64,000 nt of DNA from Lysinibacillus pakistanensis (GTDB taxonomy: Bacteria; Bacillota; Bacilli; Bacillales_A; Planococcaceae), in NCBI GenBank assembly GCA_001312325.1, contig BBDJ01000009.1, positions 62,001 to 126,000 of the forward strand. Reading direction: 5' to 3'. The notes under the pieces were generated by a model, which ran no database searches, was not told where the DNA came from, and saw nothing but the letters and a program-made list of their open reading frames with translations. Both the position numbers and the translations under genes were made by a program. Below, in pieces: positions 19,607 through 29,611 of this stretch. How positions within the stretch are numbered: the stretch's first letter is position 1; the number at the start of each line of letters is the position of its first letter.

Positions 19607-20790
19607 ATGATATTTGAAGAAATGAAAACTCAACTGACAGAGAGAATTTTACAGCAGCAACTTGTTACAGCGACCATTAGTCAACCACGAATGAAATCAA
19701 ATGAAGTTAAGCGCATCAAGCTAAAGCCTATTTTGCTTAAGGATGTTTATCATATACAAATTGAGTACCAATTTGAACGTATTTTAAAACATGAAAATGT
19801 CCCTCTAGAGGATTTTCCAGTAAGACTTGCATTATTTTTTTTAATGAATACCGTCAAGCGCATATGGATTTTATAGACGAAAAAGTACAAATTCAACTAT
19901 CCAAAAAAAATAAAGTACTATGGAAATCAGATAAATCAGCCGCTCCCAAGCAAATTAATTTAGCGCATAATCGCCAAAAAAACTATCTTCTTAGAGAGGA
20001 TCAACCATATCCATTTTTAATCCGTCTTGGCGTGCAATCAGAAGAAGGAAAAATTAAAAAAACAAAAATATGATAAATTTAAACAAATTAATCGCTTTAT
20101 TGAATTTATTGATGATGCCCTTGCTTATTTACCAAAGGATCGCCAGGTTCGTATTTTAGATTTTGGCTCTGGAAAATCCTATTTAACTTTTGCGCTTTAC
20201 CATTATTTGAAAGTTGAAAAGGGTTTAGATATTCGTGTTACAGGCTTAGATTTGAAAAAAAGAAGTCATTGAAGAATGCTCCAAAATCGCAAATGATTTA
20301 GGTTACGAGCAGCTTGAGTTTTTAGTAGGGGATATTAATGATTATAATAGTGAATCAAATGTAGATATGGTTGTGACATTACACGCCTGTGATGTTGCTA
20401 CAGATATGGCTTTAGCACGTGCTGTGAAATGGGGAGCAAGGGTTATTTTAAGTGTTCCTTGCTGTCAGCATGAATTAAATCGCCAATTAAATACACCAGC
20501 ACTTGACATTATGCTTCAGCATGGGTTTTTACGCGAACGATTTGCTGCACTTGCTACGGATGCTATTCGAGCCGAAATTTTATCTCTTGTTGGCTATGAG
20601 GCACAATTACTGGAGTTTATCGACATAGAAAATACACCAAAAAAACATTCTTATCCGTGCTTATCACACAGGTAAAAAAACGAGCTCTGAGCAGCGTGCT
20701 CGTTACGATAATTTTTTTAGCCTTACTAAATGCCCAGCCATTCTTAGCGAAAGAATTAGAAACATACTTATAATTTTTTTTATAGTTTAG
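19607..20790 (+). CDS. SAM-dependent methyltransferase, class I
   Basis: This protein of about 385-395 residues starts with AAGAAGG before the ATG at 19607. It has an N-terminal domain of unknown function and a C-terminal Rossmann methyltransferase domain. Motif I is ILDFGSGKSYLTFALY, motif II ends VTGLDLKK, and VVTLHACDVATD followed by VPCCQHELN resembles the methyltransferase_32 family, whose CC-containing signature is visible. Four frameshifts in A/T runs (near 19838, 20043, 20257 and 20637) split it. The exact stop depends on a T run near 20773 (20784 or 20790). Substrate unknown; related proteins are thought to modify RNA, which is only a family-level suggestion. Confidence 0.78.
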
Positions 20791-20799
20791 TTAAACAGA

Positions 20800-20834
20800 A
20801 AAAAAAGGCGGTCCAATATTTGGATCGCCTTCTC
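20800..20834. terminator. Convergent terminator between methyltransferase and ABC exporter
   Basis: A hairpin of AAGGCGATCC with GGACCGCCTT and an AAATATT loop, with an A run on one side and T residues on the other, can end transcription from both directions. Confidence 0.75.
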
Positions 20835-20836
20835 TA

Positions 20837-22155
20837 TTATAGTTCTTGTCGTAACGCTTGGATAACATCGATTTTAGTGGCTTTACGTGCTGGACGATAG
20901 CCTGAAATCATAGCTACTCCAATACTGATAGCTGCTGCAATAACAACAAGTTGCCAAGGAATTAAGGAAAATGTAATATCGTTATTACTAAAACCATCTT
21001 CACCAGTTGCAGCCTTTAAAATTAACGGTAATGCGGCATTAGCTACGAAGCTTATAGCATATGATATTGCTACTGCAATAACAGTACCAACGATACCAAT
21101 GAACATACTTTCCATTAAAAATAATCGTTGGATAAGCTTAGGACTAGCACCAATGGCCTTTAGCACACCAATTTCACGAGTACGCTCTGTTACGGCCATT
21201 GTCATTGTATTGAAAATACCAATTGATGCAATTAATACGGCAATTGTTCCAACAAATATAAGACCAATTTTTAGGACAAGGAAAAATACATTCATTTGAT
21301 CTAATTGCTCAGTAATAGAATACACGCTATAGCCTTTATCTTTAAGACTATCTAATATAGGCTTCACATTTTCTAATGTATCAGCAAAAATATTAAATTC
21401 TGAATAAAACATTTCATCCTCTTTAACATCTACCGCTGTAGCCAAATTAGATGCTAATACTGGCTTTTGTTCTATATCCATATAGACAGCGTTATTAATC
21501 ATCCAATCATAGGAGGGCTCCTTCATCACACCCACAATTGTATAGTTCATTTTCTCTGTCTCTTTAGCTGCACTAAGGTTAGGTGCTAGTGACAATTCGA
21601 TTTCTTTGCCAATTAAAGAGTCCTTATACCTTCTTCTTTACCATCATAATATGTGCCTTCTACCTCGGCTTCTTTATTTTTTTCCTCAATAATTTTACGC
21701 TCAGCATCATTTAATAAGGTTTGAGCAAAATGATAGCCAACTATAATTTCATTTGGCTTTGATGGATACTTCCCTTGTGAAAGCTTGCCATTTACTTGCT
21801 CAAAATCCTGCATATTCGCAATATAGAGGGTAGAGCTTGTATCTCGCCCCTCAAAAAATGAGTGTGCAGATGCATTCACTGTAATCGTTTCTAATACAGA
21901 TTCTACATGTTCAACCCCTTTTATTTCCTGTATTTGCTCATCCGTAAATGGCTCATTATCGAATACTTGAATTTTTGTTACCTTTTCATTTGATAATATA
22001 TCATTGCGTAATGAATCCTGTAGACCAAATCCTACAGATGCAAGGACAATTAAAAATGCACAGCCCATTGTTGCTGCTAGCACCGTCATAAAGACACGTA
22101 ATTTATTTTTCTTAATATGTTGTGTAACAAAATCTATCTGATCTTTAAATAACAT
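20837..22155 (-). CDS. ABC transporter permease, MacB/FtsX type
   Basis: This is a four-helix permease of about 440 residues. It has an N-terminal helix, a large extracellular MacB-PCD-like domain (FTDEQIQEIKGVEHVE, then NEIIVGYHFA), and a C-terminal FtsX domain (TMTMAVTERTREIGVLKAIGA) with a closing RPARKATKIDVIQALR motif. The family exports peptides, lipids or antimicrobials, or works as a mechanotransducer. A break near 21629 is best explained by a lost A (GIKDSLIGKEIEL). The ATG at 22155 has AAGGAGGAGG upstream and lies one base after the stop of its ATPase partner, forming a two-gene operon. Confidence 0.85.
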
Positions 22156-22156
22156 G

Positions 22157-22849
22157 TTATGCCTCCTCCTTAACAAGCTCACCGTCGTACATACGGAAAC
22201 GTCTATGCGCTATTGTTGCTACTTCTTCGTCATGAGTAATGATGACAAATGTTAAACCAAGCTCACGATTTAAGCTTTGGATAAGCAACAAAATATCTTG
22301 CTCAGTTTCCGAATCAAGACTTCCTGTGGTTCATCTGCCAACAGTATAGGTGGATTAGTGATCAAAGCTCTAGCAATACTTACACGCTGTTGCTGCCCAC
22401 CAGACAATTCATTTGGATAATGGTCTGATACCTCTGATAAGCCAACCTTGTCCATTATTTTTTTTAACCTTTTCCTTTCGCACAGCTTTCCTAGCGCCCT
22501 GTAACTTTAAAGGAAGTTCAATATTTTCAAACGCAGACAACCCAGGCATTAATTGAAAGTTTTGAAAAATAAATCCAAATTGGTTCGAGCGAAATGCTGC
22601 ACTTTCCGCTTCTGTAAGATGGGCTGTTTCCTTTCCATTAATCTTGATAGATCCTTGCTCAGATTTCATGAAACCCGCTAAAACTTGTAATAGGGTTGAT
22701 TTTCCAGACCCACTTTTGCCAACAATTGCAACAATCTCTCCTTGCTTAACCTCAAAGTTAACTCCTTTCAATACAGGAATTTGTTTTTCCTTGCCCTTTT
22801 TACCGATTAAAAATGTATGTTGTAAGTTCTCGACTTGAATCATTTTCAT
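22157..22849 (-). CDS. ABC transporter ATP-binding protein, MacB/LolD type
   Basis: This ATPase partner of the downstream FtsX-type permease is about 230 residues. Motifs: Walker [11 protein letters not shown]-loop [10 protein letters not shown], signature [15 protein letters not shown], Walker B ILLADEP followed after repair by TGSLD, and H-loop ITHDEEVA. Breaks occur in the run near 22459-22466 and by a probable lost A near 22325 (DEPTGSLDS). The compact size and DEPTGSLD motif are typical of the LolD/MacB subfamily. No nearby two-component system shows what it exports. Confidence 0.86.
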
Positions 22850-22962
22850 TAACGCCCCTTTCTCATTCTCTTTCTATTGTAGAAAAAAAATTCTTAAAAA
22901 AAGTTAAAGGATAAAAATGAAGATATTCTTAAGAAAAAGGGCACACTAAATAGAAACCGTTC

Positions 22963-23014
22963 TTTACATTATCTTTACAATTAACATTGACGACTGAAAG
23001 TTTTTTTGTATAAT
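22963..23014 (+). promoter_or_regulatory. Promoter with PhoP-like repeats ahead of the DUF47-Pit operon
   Basis: TTGACG (22987-22992) and TATAAT (23009-23014) are 16 bases apart and give a good sigma-A promoter. Just upstream are two exact TTTACA hexamers (22963-22968 and 22974-22979) separated by five bases, matching the repeat pattern of Bacillus PhoP boxes. A third related hexamer TTAACA follows at 22981. The promoter is assigned to the phosphate genes starting at 23222. The 200-base leader also holds two TTTTATGTAGAA repeats near 23113-23144. Confidence 0.6.
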
Positions 23015-23221
23015 ACTGGCTATTATAATCCCCTATTTAAAAGCTCTTTTATTACTATTTCGAGTTTCTAGCTTATATTTTGTGAACATTTTGCATATTA
23101 CAGGAATGTAAAGTTTTATGTAGAATGTATGAATTTTATGTAGAAAAATTAAAGATTTTGTTATGATAGTAAAGTTTAGAGGTCGATTAATTTTATTTAT
23201 ATCCAGGAGGATTCGATTTGC

Positions 23222-23843
23222 ATGCTTAACTCAAAAAAAACAAGACCCTTTCTTTATTGCCCTGCATAAAATTGCTGAAAATATGAGAGAGGCCGTACAT
23301 TACGCAAATGATTTTCGTATCAACAGTGTAGCTGACCTGAAAGAGATTAGCATTACTATGAAAAATTACGAAACGGCTGGCGATAAGCTGATTCATGATC
23401 TAATCGTCATGCTAAATAAATCATTTATGACACCTATCGAGCGTGAAGACATCTTAGAATTTGCGATTCGTATGGATGATGTATTAGATGGTACGGAGCA
23501 TTGTATCGCTCATTTTGAAATGTTCTCCCTAACAGAAGTCGATGAATCAATGCGTATCTTCTTAGGATACATCTCAAAAAGTGCTGATGAAATTGTTAAA
23601 GCAACAGAAGAGTTAAAGAAAAAGAATCTTATTGGTATGCGTCCACACGCAATTCTAATTAAAGATTACGAGCGTGAATGTGATGAAGTACAACGTTCAT
23701 CCATCAAACAATTATTTTTAAATGAGAAAGATCCGATTCGAATTATTAAATTTAAAGATATATATGAACAATTAGAAGATATCGCTGATTATTGTCAAAA
23801 TGTTGCCAACACAATGGAAACAATTATCATGCGTAACGCGTAA
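23222..23843 (+). CDS. DUF47 (PhoU-like) partner of the phosphate transporter
   Basis: This is a helical PhoU-related protein of about 206 residues. The ATG at 23222 follows AGGAGG, and an 8-base A run directly after the start (23233-23240) breaks the frame, giving MLNSKK then QDPFFIALHKIAENM. Family features include EREDILEFAIRMDDVLDG and IKDYERECDEVQR acidic/helical segments. Proteins of this family pair with Pit transporters and are thought to regulate them. The pit gene starts 20 bases downstream on the same strand, supporting that role. Confidence 0.85.
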
Positions 23844-23863
23844 TTAGGAGATGGGCACTTACA

Positions 23864-24880
23864 ATGAACACAATCATTATACTAACCGTACTGGTCGTCA
23901 TCTTTGCCCTAACATTTGACTTTATCAACGGCTTCCATGATACAGCAAATGCTATCGCAACTTCGGTTTCCACTAGAGCATTACCACCACGAGCAGCCAT
24001 TTTAATGGCTGCAACGATGAATTTTATCGGGGCTATTACCTTTGTTGGTGTGGCAAAAGCTCTTACAAAAGACATTGTAGATCCATTCTCTTTAAATGCC
24101 TTTCAAGGAGACACAACAGGCTCAATTGTTATTTTAGCCGCATTAATTTCGGCAATTATCTGGAATTTACTAACATGGTATTTTGGAATTCCTTCTAGTT
24201 CATCACACACATTAATCGGTTCCATTGCAGGGGCTGCTGTAGCATCTGCGGGTTTCAACGTTTTAAACTATGGCGGCTTTACTAAAATTATCATGGCATT
24301 GGTCTTTTCACCAATCCTTGCTATTTGTGCCGGCTTTCTGATGATGACACTATTTAAACTATTATTTAAAAATTTGAATTTATATCGTACAAATAAAGGA
24401 TTCCGTACGATGCAAATTTTCACAGCAGCTATTCAATCATTTACACACGGGACAAACGACGCTCAAAAGGCAATGGGAATTATGACCATGGCATTAATTG
24501 CTGGAGGATTGCATACAGGAGATGAAATTCCTTTTTGGGTACGTGCTGCGGCAGCAACTGCTATGGGCCTTGGTACCTCTATAGGAGGTTATAAAATTAT
24601 TAAAACAGTCGGCGGTAAAATTATGAAAATCCGCCCTGTAAATGGGGTAGCTGCAGACTTAGCATCTGCATCTGTAATTTTTGGCGCTACTTTAATCCAC
24701 CTTCCAGTATCAACAACTCACGTAATTTCTTCCTCAATTATGGGCGTAGGCTCTGCACAACGGGTACGAGGTGTTAACTGGGGAATGGCTCGTAAAATAG
24801 TTACTACTTGGATTATTACAATGCCAATTTCTGCAGTAATGGCCGCTGTTATTTACTTTTTATTATCTTTATTCTTTTAA
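23864..24880 (+). CDS. pit: Low-affinity inorganic phosphate transporter, Pit family
   Basis: This is an intact 338-residue PiT-family permease with two inverted signature repeats: FINGFHDTANAIATSVSTRAL near the N-terminus (positions about 20-40) and HGTNDAQKAMG in the second half. It has about ten membrane helices. It moves metal-phosphate with protons or sodium. It is co-transcribed with the DUF47 gene 20 bases upstream and is followed by a clear terminator. It is one of the few long genes in the window with no frameshift. Confidence 0.92.
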   Translation: MNTIIILTVLVVIFALTFDFINGFHDTANAIATSVSTRALPPRAAILMAATMNFIGAITFVGVAKALTKDIVDPFSLNAFQGDTTGSIVILAALISAIIWNLLTWYFGIPSSSSHTLIGSIAGAAVASAGFNVLNYGGFTKIIMALVFSPILAICAGFLMMTLFKLLFKNLNLYRTNKGFRTMQIFTAAIQSFTHGTNDAQKAMGIMTMALIAGGLHTGDEIPFWVRAAAATAMGLGTSIGGYKIIKTVGGKIMKIRPVNGVAADLASASVIFGATLIHLPVSTTHVISSSIMGVGSAQRVRGVNWGMARKIVTTWIITMPISAVMAAVIYFLLSLFF

Positions 24881-24890
24881 ATTACATCTA

Positions 24891-24925
24891 AGACTCCTGT
24901 TCATTAATGGACAGGAGTCTCTTGT
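24891..24925 (+). terminator. Terminator of the phosphate operon
   Basis: AGACTCCTGT and ACAGGAGTCT form a perfect 10-bp stem with a nine-base loop, followed by CTTGTTGTTG. A degenerate second copy of the same hairpin occurs at about 25302-25332, on the other side of the tandem-repeat island. Confidence 0.85.
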
Positions 24926-25009
24926 TGTTGAAATACTATTATGTTAATGAAATCAAGGTGACAAATTAAAAAGTATAGCCCTTTTTCAAAACGAGAGGTC
25001 TATCTCCGT

Positions 25010-25243
25010 TCCGACTAAGCGCTTTCCTGAGGGCGTCCGATGAGCCGCTTCACTCACGTTGCTCGTCCACTGGAAGCTTTGCTCTACGCGAAAGCGAAGC
25101 GGCAGCGACAAATGTTTTAACTGTGCGAAAGCGAAGCGGCAGCAACAAATGTTTTAACTGTGCGAAAGCGAAGCGGCAGCAACAAATGTTTTAACTGTGC
25201 GAAAGCGAAGCGGCAGCAACAAAGCGAGTAGCTCGGAACGGAA
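25010..25243. repeat. Intergenic repeat island with 37-bp tandem units
   Basis: Three complete 37-bp units start at 25088, 25125 and 25162, and a 24-base partial unit starts at 25199. Each begins GCGAAAGCGAAGCGGCAGC and ends TGTTTTAACTGT. The island is bordered by an inverted repeat, TCCGTTCCGA (near 25015) with TCGGAACGGA (near 25230). It is GC-richer than its surroundings. Units of similar sequence occur at 60745-60878. No convincing protein is encoded; the open frames across it are repetitive by-products. Confidence 0.85.
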
Positions 25244-25400
25244 ATCCCCTTCATTTTGACTAAATATTCACAAAGGTATCCTTGATCTTTTTCAACGCTC
25301 AAAAACTCCTTTTCATTAGTGGACAGGAGTCTTAACATTGTCACACGACAAAATGAGACACATCCTTTACACTATTTGAAAAGGGGGATGCTACACAACT

Positions 25401-27513
25401 ATGAAAACTTTTTCAGCTTTTATAACAGCACATGCAAAAGCCATCGTAGCTATTTGGCTTGTGATTTTTATTGCTATGGCCGTTTTTGCCATACAATTGC
25501 CAAGTAAGTTGCAAGGAGATGGCTTTTTTGTGGAAGGAGATCATACCTATGTCACAAAAGAGCTAGCCGAAAATTTTGATTTACCTTCAGATACAATTTT
25601 GGTTGTTTTCGATCCAGCTAAAAATAAGGAAATTCAAGATACTTTAAAGAAGTTGGATACCATCAAGCAATCCATTCCATTCAGTCACCGCTTGATGATG
25701 CCTCTTTACAAAAGAACGGTATTGCCTATGCTATGGTTCATCTGAAAAATAATATTGATAATCAAACTGATATTGTAGAGGATATTCGTTCTTTAATTGA
25801 AAAAGACGGTGTTACTGTAACAGGTGGACCCGTTATTTCTGCAGACATTAATACAGCCAGTCAAAAAGATTTAGCGTCCGCAGAAGCAATAGGCTTGCCA
25901 ATTGCAATTATAGTCCTATTACTTGCTTTCGGGACTGTTGTAGCCTCTATACTACCAATTATTATTGGCGTTGTCACAGTTGTCACTGCATTTGGCGTTA
26001 TGACATTGCTTAGCGGTAATGTTAACTTATCTATTTTTGTATTAAATATAGTTCCTATGCTTGGACTAGCTTTAAGTATCGATTTTGCTCTATTGTTTAT
26101 TAACCGTTATCGTGAGGAACGGGCTCATACTTCCATCCCTGAGGCCATACAAATCGCTATACAAACCGCTGGAAGATCTATTATTTTTTTCAGCCGTATG
26201 TGTGATGATTGGTTTGGGTGCGATGATAGTTATAGACGTTGAAATTTTCCATAACATTGCATTAGGTGGCACGATTGTGGTATTACTGGCAGTGTTATCT
26301 GGCCTTACGCTACTACCTGCTACGATGATGCTCTTAGGAGATCGCTTAAATAAATGGCGTTTATTACGTGTAAAGCCTGGTGGAGCTAATCGTTGGCGTA
26401 GCTTTGCAGGCTTTGTAATGAAGTATCCAGTAACGATTGTTATTGCAGCATTATTACTATTAGGCATTGGAATGATTCCATTGAAGGATATTGAACTTAA
26501 AATACCTCAAGTAGATTCATTACCGACTAAATATGACGCACGTACCGCCTATGACAAATTAGATGACACATTTGGGCTTGGTGAAACCTCAACATTATAC
26601 TTGCTTGCTGATCGAAAGGAAGGATGGGAGGATAATGAGGCGAGAGAGCTTATTTATACGATTCAGGAAAAGCTACTTGCTGATCCATTAGTAACGAATG
26701 TGTCAACGATTTATACGGCTGCTAACATCAATACTCCCGAGGAACTGAATGCTTCCTTGGAAATTCCACAGGTAGCAGAGCAATTACAGCCCGTTCTAAG
26801 TACGTTTACTAAAGAAACTCAGCTATTTATCCCAATTACATTAGATGCAGCCGGTTCTTCATCTACTGCACAAAAATTTGTTCGAACGTGGAAAGATAAG
26901 GATTTAGGCGTTGATTTTGCACTCGGTGGGCAGGCAAAATTCAATCAAGAAATCTTCGATGAAATTGCCAATAAAATTGTATTGGCTATTTCTATTATTC
27001 TTATTTCAACATTTTTTTATTTTAATGCTCGCTTTCAGATCCGTATTAATTCCACTAAAGGCGATTATTATGAATATTATTGGTCTTTCTTCTGCCTTCG
27101 GAATACTCGTCTATATTTTCCAATATGGACATTTTGGTATCGATACAGGTTCAATTGTCCTGATTATTCCAGTTATTGTTTTCTGTCTAGTGTTTGGCTT
27201 AAGTATGGATTATGAAGTCTTCTTAATTTCACGTATTCAAGAGGAATATTTAAAAGGCGTAGATAATACACGTGCCACAATCGATGGACTTACTTCTACT
27301 AGTCGTATTATTACATCTGCAGCGCTTATTATGATTGTTATTACAGGTGCCTTTGCCTTTACGGATGTAATGCCTGTTAAACAAATTGGTGTAGGTATAG
27401 CCATTGCCGTTGCAATTGATGCAACCATTATCCGTCTTATGCTTGTACCTAGTCTCATGAAGCTGTTCGGTGACTGGAACTGGTGGCTACCCTTTGCTAA
27501 AAAAAATAAGTAA
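25401..27513 (+). CDS. MMPL/RND-superfamily transporter
   Basis: This large membrane transporter of about 705 residues belongs to the MMPL family (YdfJ-like). It begins with a hydrophobic helix, then an extracellular domain. Two blocks of five or six helices contain GLALSIDFALLFINRYREE and GLSMDYEVFLISRIQEEY, the paired charged motifs expected of proton-driven RND exporters. Frameshifts occur near 25670 (probable lost A), 26188 and 27016. AAGGGGG lies 13 bases before the ATG, an unusually long spacing. Such proteins export lipids or toxic compounds; the substrate here is unknown. It is followed by its own terminator. Confidence 0.83.
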
Positions 27514-27519
27514 GATCAA

Positions 27520-27557
27520 AAAATCCGCTTCCTTTGTAAAGGCTGCGGATTTTTCTT
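27520..27557. terminator. Convergent terminator between MMPL and MhqD genes
   Basis: AAAATCCGC and GCGGATTTTT form the stem, and an inner pairing of CCTTT with AAAGG shortens the loop. T and A runs on either side suit both converging genes. Confidence 0.8.
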
Positions 27558-28167
27558 TTATGCATAAATATTGTTATACCATTCTTTTGCTGCTACTACT
27601 TCAGGCATAGTCAGCTGGTGACCAAAATTAAACCATTTAGTTGTCACATTTGCACCCGCCGAAATTAAAAGTGACCCTAAATCCTCTGATTCCTGTGCAG
27701 TACACATCGGATCATTAGTACCAGCACCGATAAAGACAGGAATAGATGAAAGTTTCGGAAGTTCTATGCCTCGTCTTGGTACCATCGGATGATGAAGAAT
27801 AGCACCTGCTAAAGCATTCTCATAATGGAATAATAGGCTTGCTGCAATATTTGCACCATTTGAATAGCCAATAGCTACAACTTGTTTGCGATCAAATCCA
27901 TGCTGCTGTGCTGCCTCTGATAAAAAGTCATATAATTCCTTTGTACGGAAGATTAAATCCTCCATATCAAAAACACCCTCCGCTAAACGACGAAAGAAGC
28001 GTGGCATGCCATTCTCTAACACATTCCCACGAACGCTTAAAATGCTTGCAGTTTCATCAATTTCCCTTGCAAGACCAATTAGGCTCTCCTCATTTCCACC
28101 TGTACCATGTAGTAACAACAATACTGGCTTTGTTTCATCTGTTCCTTTATAAAAAAACGTGCTGCAT
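27558..28167 (-). CDS. mhqD: MhqD-like carboxylesterase/hydrolase
   Basis: This is an alpha/beta hydrolase of about 202 residues. Oxyanion segment LLLHGTGGNEES, then SVRGNVLENGMPRFF, nucleophile elbow IGYSNGANIAAS (Ser), catalytic Asp in GAGTNDPMC and His in FGHQLT. These match Bacillus MhqD, an esterase induced by hydroquinone and quinone stress. Repair of one T-run break (28151-28157) gives MQHVFYKGTDETKP, aligning with the known N-terminus; AAGGTGG precedes the ATG at 28167. No mhqR-like regulator is visible next to it. Confidence 0.85.
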
Positions 28168-28185
28168 AAACAGACCACCTTCCAA

Positions 28186-28374
28186 TTATCTTGAATTCGA
28201 GATAATTGTAGCCTGTGGTAAAATTAAATTCAAGCTCTTTGACTTATTTATTTCACGATTTTCACTATTTGGCTGTTTCTCGTGGTCTTTGTAAAATTTA
28301 GTAATCGTGAAAACTGAAAATAAACATGCCGCAACAACAACTACAATAACTATTCCCACAATTTTTTTTCCCAT
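28186..28374 (-). CDS. Small single-pass membrane protein, unknown function
   Basis: This is a 62-residue protein with a short Lys-rich start (MGKKI), one strongly hydrophobic helix at about residues 5-27, and a polar tail with a KDHEKQPNSEN segment. GGGGGAA about 12 bases upstream supports translation. I do not recognise the family. It lies 19 bases before mhqD on the same strand and could be co-transcribed with it. Confidence 0.5.
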   Translation of the reverse strand: MGKKIVGIVIVVVVAACLFSVFTITKFYKDHEKQPNSENREINKSKSLNLILPQATIISNSR

Positions 28375-28400
28375 TCATTGACCATGTTCCCCCGAACTAC

Positions 28401-28865
28401 TTAATTCTTCTTACGAAAACCTTCTTCTAGTAAATATTCTTTCGCAGCTTCATACGTACCAAAAGCTTCTTCTAAATTTTCTCCATGATAAACATTCCAA
28501 GAACGCTGCTCAAAGGCTAATGTTAATTGTACATTATCTCTACTTTGCCATATCTCAACAATCGGCTCTTGTTTATCCTCTTCCTCTGATAAATATTGAA
28601 TAGCATCTTCAATAATTTCACGCAGTCGTTGCTCATCATAATCACGTATATTCACTAAGCCTTTATCATTCGCCTCTTCCTCATAACGCAATAAATCTCC
28701 AACAAAGACAAATCCGTTGCCATTTGGATGAAGCTTTTCTACAACAATGGTCTTTTCATACAGGCTGTCCATAAAATGATAATTTAAGCGCTTTAAAGAA
28801 ATTTCCTTCTTAGTAAGCTCAGAAAATGATTCGATGATACCTTGTTTTTGTTCAAATGTTAGCAT
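28401..28865 (-). CDS. Conserved hypothetical acidic protein
   Basis: A 154-residue soluble protein starts MLTFEQKQGIIESF, with AAAAGGAGC upstream of the ATG at 28865. It is acidic in the middle (YLSEEEDKQEP) and ends EEGFRKKN. No catalytic motif, signal or membrane segment is visible. I do not recognise a named family, but the intact frame and strong ribosome binding site make it a real gene. Confidence 0.7.
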   Translation of the reverse strand: MLTFEQKQGIIESFSELTKKEISLKRLNYHFMDSLYEKTIVVEKLHPNGNGFVFVGDLLRYEEEANDKGLVNIRDYDEQRLREIIEDAIQYLSEEEDKQEPIVEIWQSRDNVQLTLAFEQRSWNVYHGENLEEAFGTYEAAKEYLLEEGFRKKN

Positions 28866-28933
28866 ATAAAATGCTCCTTTTCTATACAATCTTCCTACAG
28901 TATAACTTATTTTTTTCTGTTATAACGAAGCGA

Positions 28934-28974
28934 AATAGGACAAGCACTATTAATGAATAGCTCTTGTCCTATTT
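28934..28974 (-). terminator. Terminator of the Nudix gene
   Basis: A near-perfect long stem, AATAGGACAAG-type on both arms, with ATTCATTAAT at its centre, lies just after the Nudix stop. Confidence 0.75.
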
Positions 28975-28977
28975 TAC

Positions 28978-29599
28978 TTATGTTGTTTTAAACATCTTAT
29001 CTTTTACAAACTGAATAACATGTGCTACATATAGCTCTCGATATGGAACAAACTGTGCTGTACTTACTGGACGCACAATTTTTGCTCGTTGCCCGTCTGG
29101 GAAGTATTCATAGCCTTCAATATTAAGAGTGGCTGTTTTTCCTAAAAAGAATGCCTCTGCCTCATTTAAATCGGCTCTCACAACCCCTGACACTTCTTCA
29201 TATTGAAGATCAAAAGAATCCCAATCATGTTTGAATGGATATATGTAAACATGGCAAAATTCATTGTCGATCATATTTTCCGAAACTATACTACAGGATG
29301 TCATGCCCATTTTTACGACATCATCCACATTGATATCTAGACCCAGCTCTTCCTTTACTTCACGAATTCCTGATTCAACTGTCTCAACGGCTAATAAATG
29401 CCCTGCTGCTGTTATATCCAACAAGCCTGGGTAGTCTTTTTTTCTGTGCACTACGGATTTGAAAATAGATATAGTTCTCATTGACAAGCCAACAGTGGAA
29501 TGTTTCATGCCACAGCCCTTTCTCATGTACCTCAGCTCTTGTTGCTGTTCCAATTTGTTCATGCTGCTCATTAAAAACCTTCACAATTTCTTGTTCCAT
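28978..29599 (-). CDS. Nudix hydrolase, IDI-like
   Basis: This is a Nudix-fold protein of about 207 residues. The Nudix box is visible as GHLLAVETVESGIREVKEEL, with the REVKEEL metal-binding core. The start MEQEIVKVFNEQHEQIGTA and the HETFHCWLV segment are typical of Nudix proteins annotated as isopentenyl-diphosphate-isomerase-like, although here the reaction is more likely hydrolysis of a nucleoside-diphosphate derivative. One frameshift lies in the A run at about 29439-29444. The substrate cannot be read from sequence. Confidence 0.83.
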
Positions 29600-29611
29600 T
29601 TTTTTCGACTC

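Noticed and set aside
25088..25222. Tandem array considered as a CRISPR array
   Set aside because: The 37-bp units are directly adjacent with no variable spacers, and there are no cas genes.
25117..25344. Minus-strand open frame across the 37-bp tandem array
   Set aside because: Its repetitive protein (repeated LPLRFRTVK-like units) simply mirrors the DNA repeat and has no ribosome binding site.
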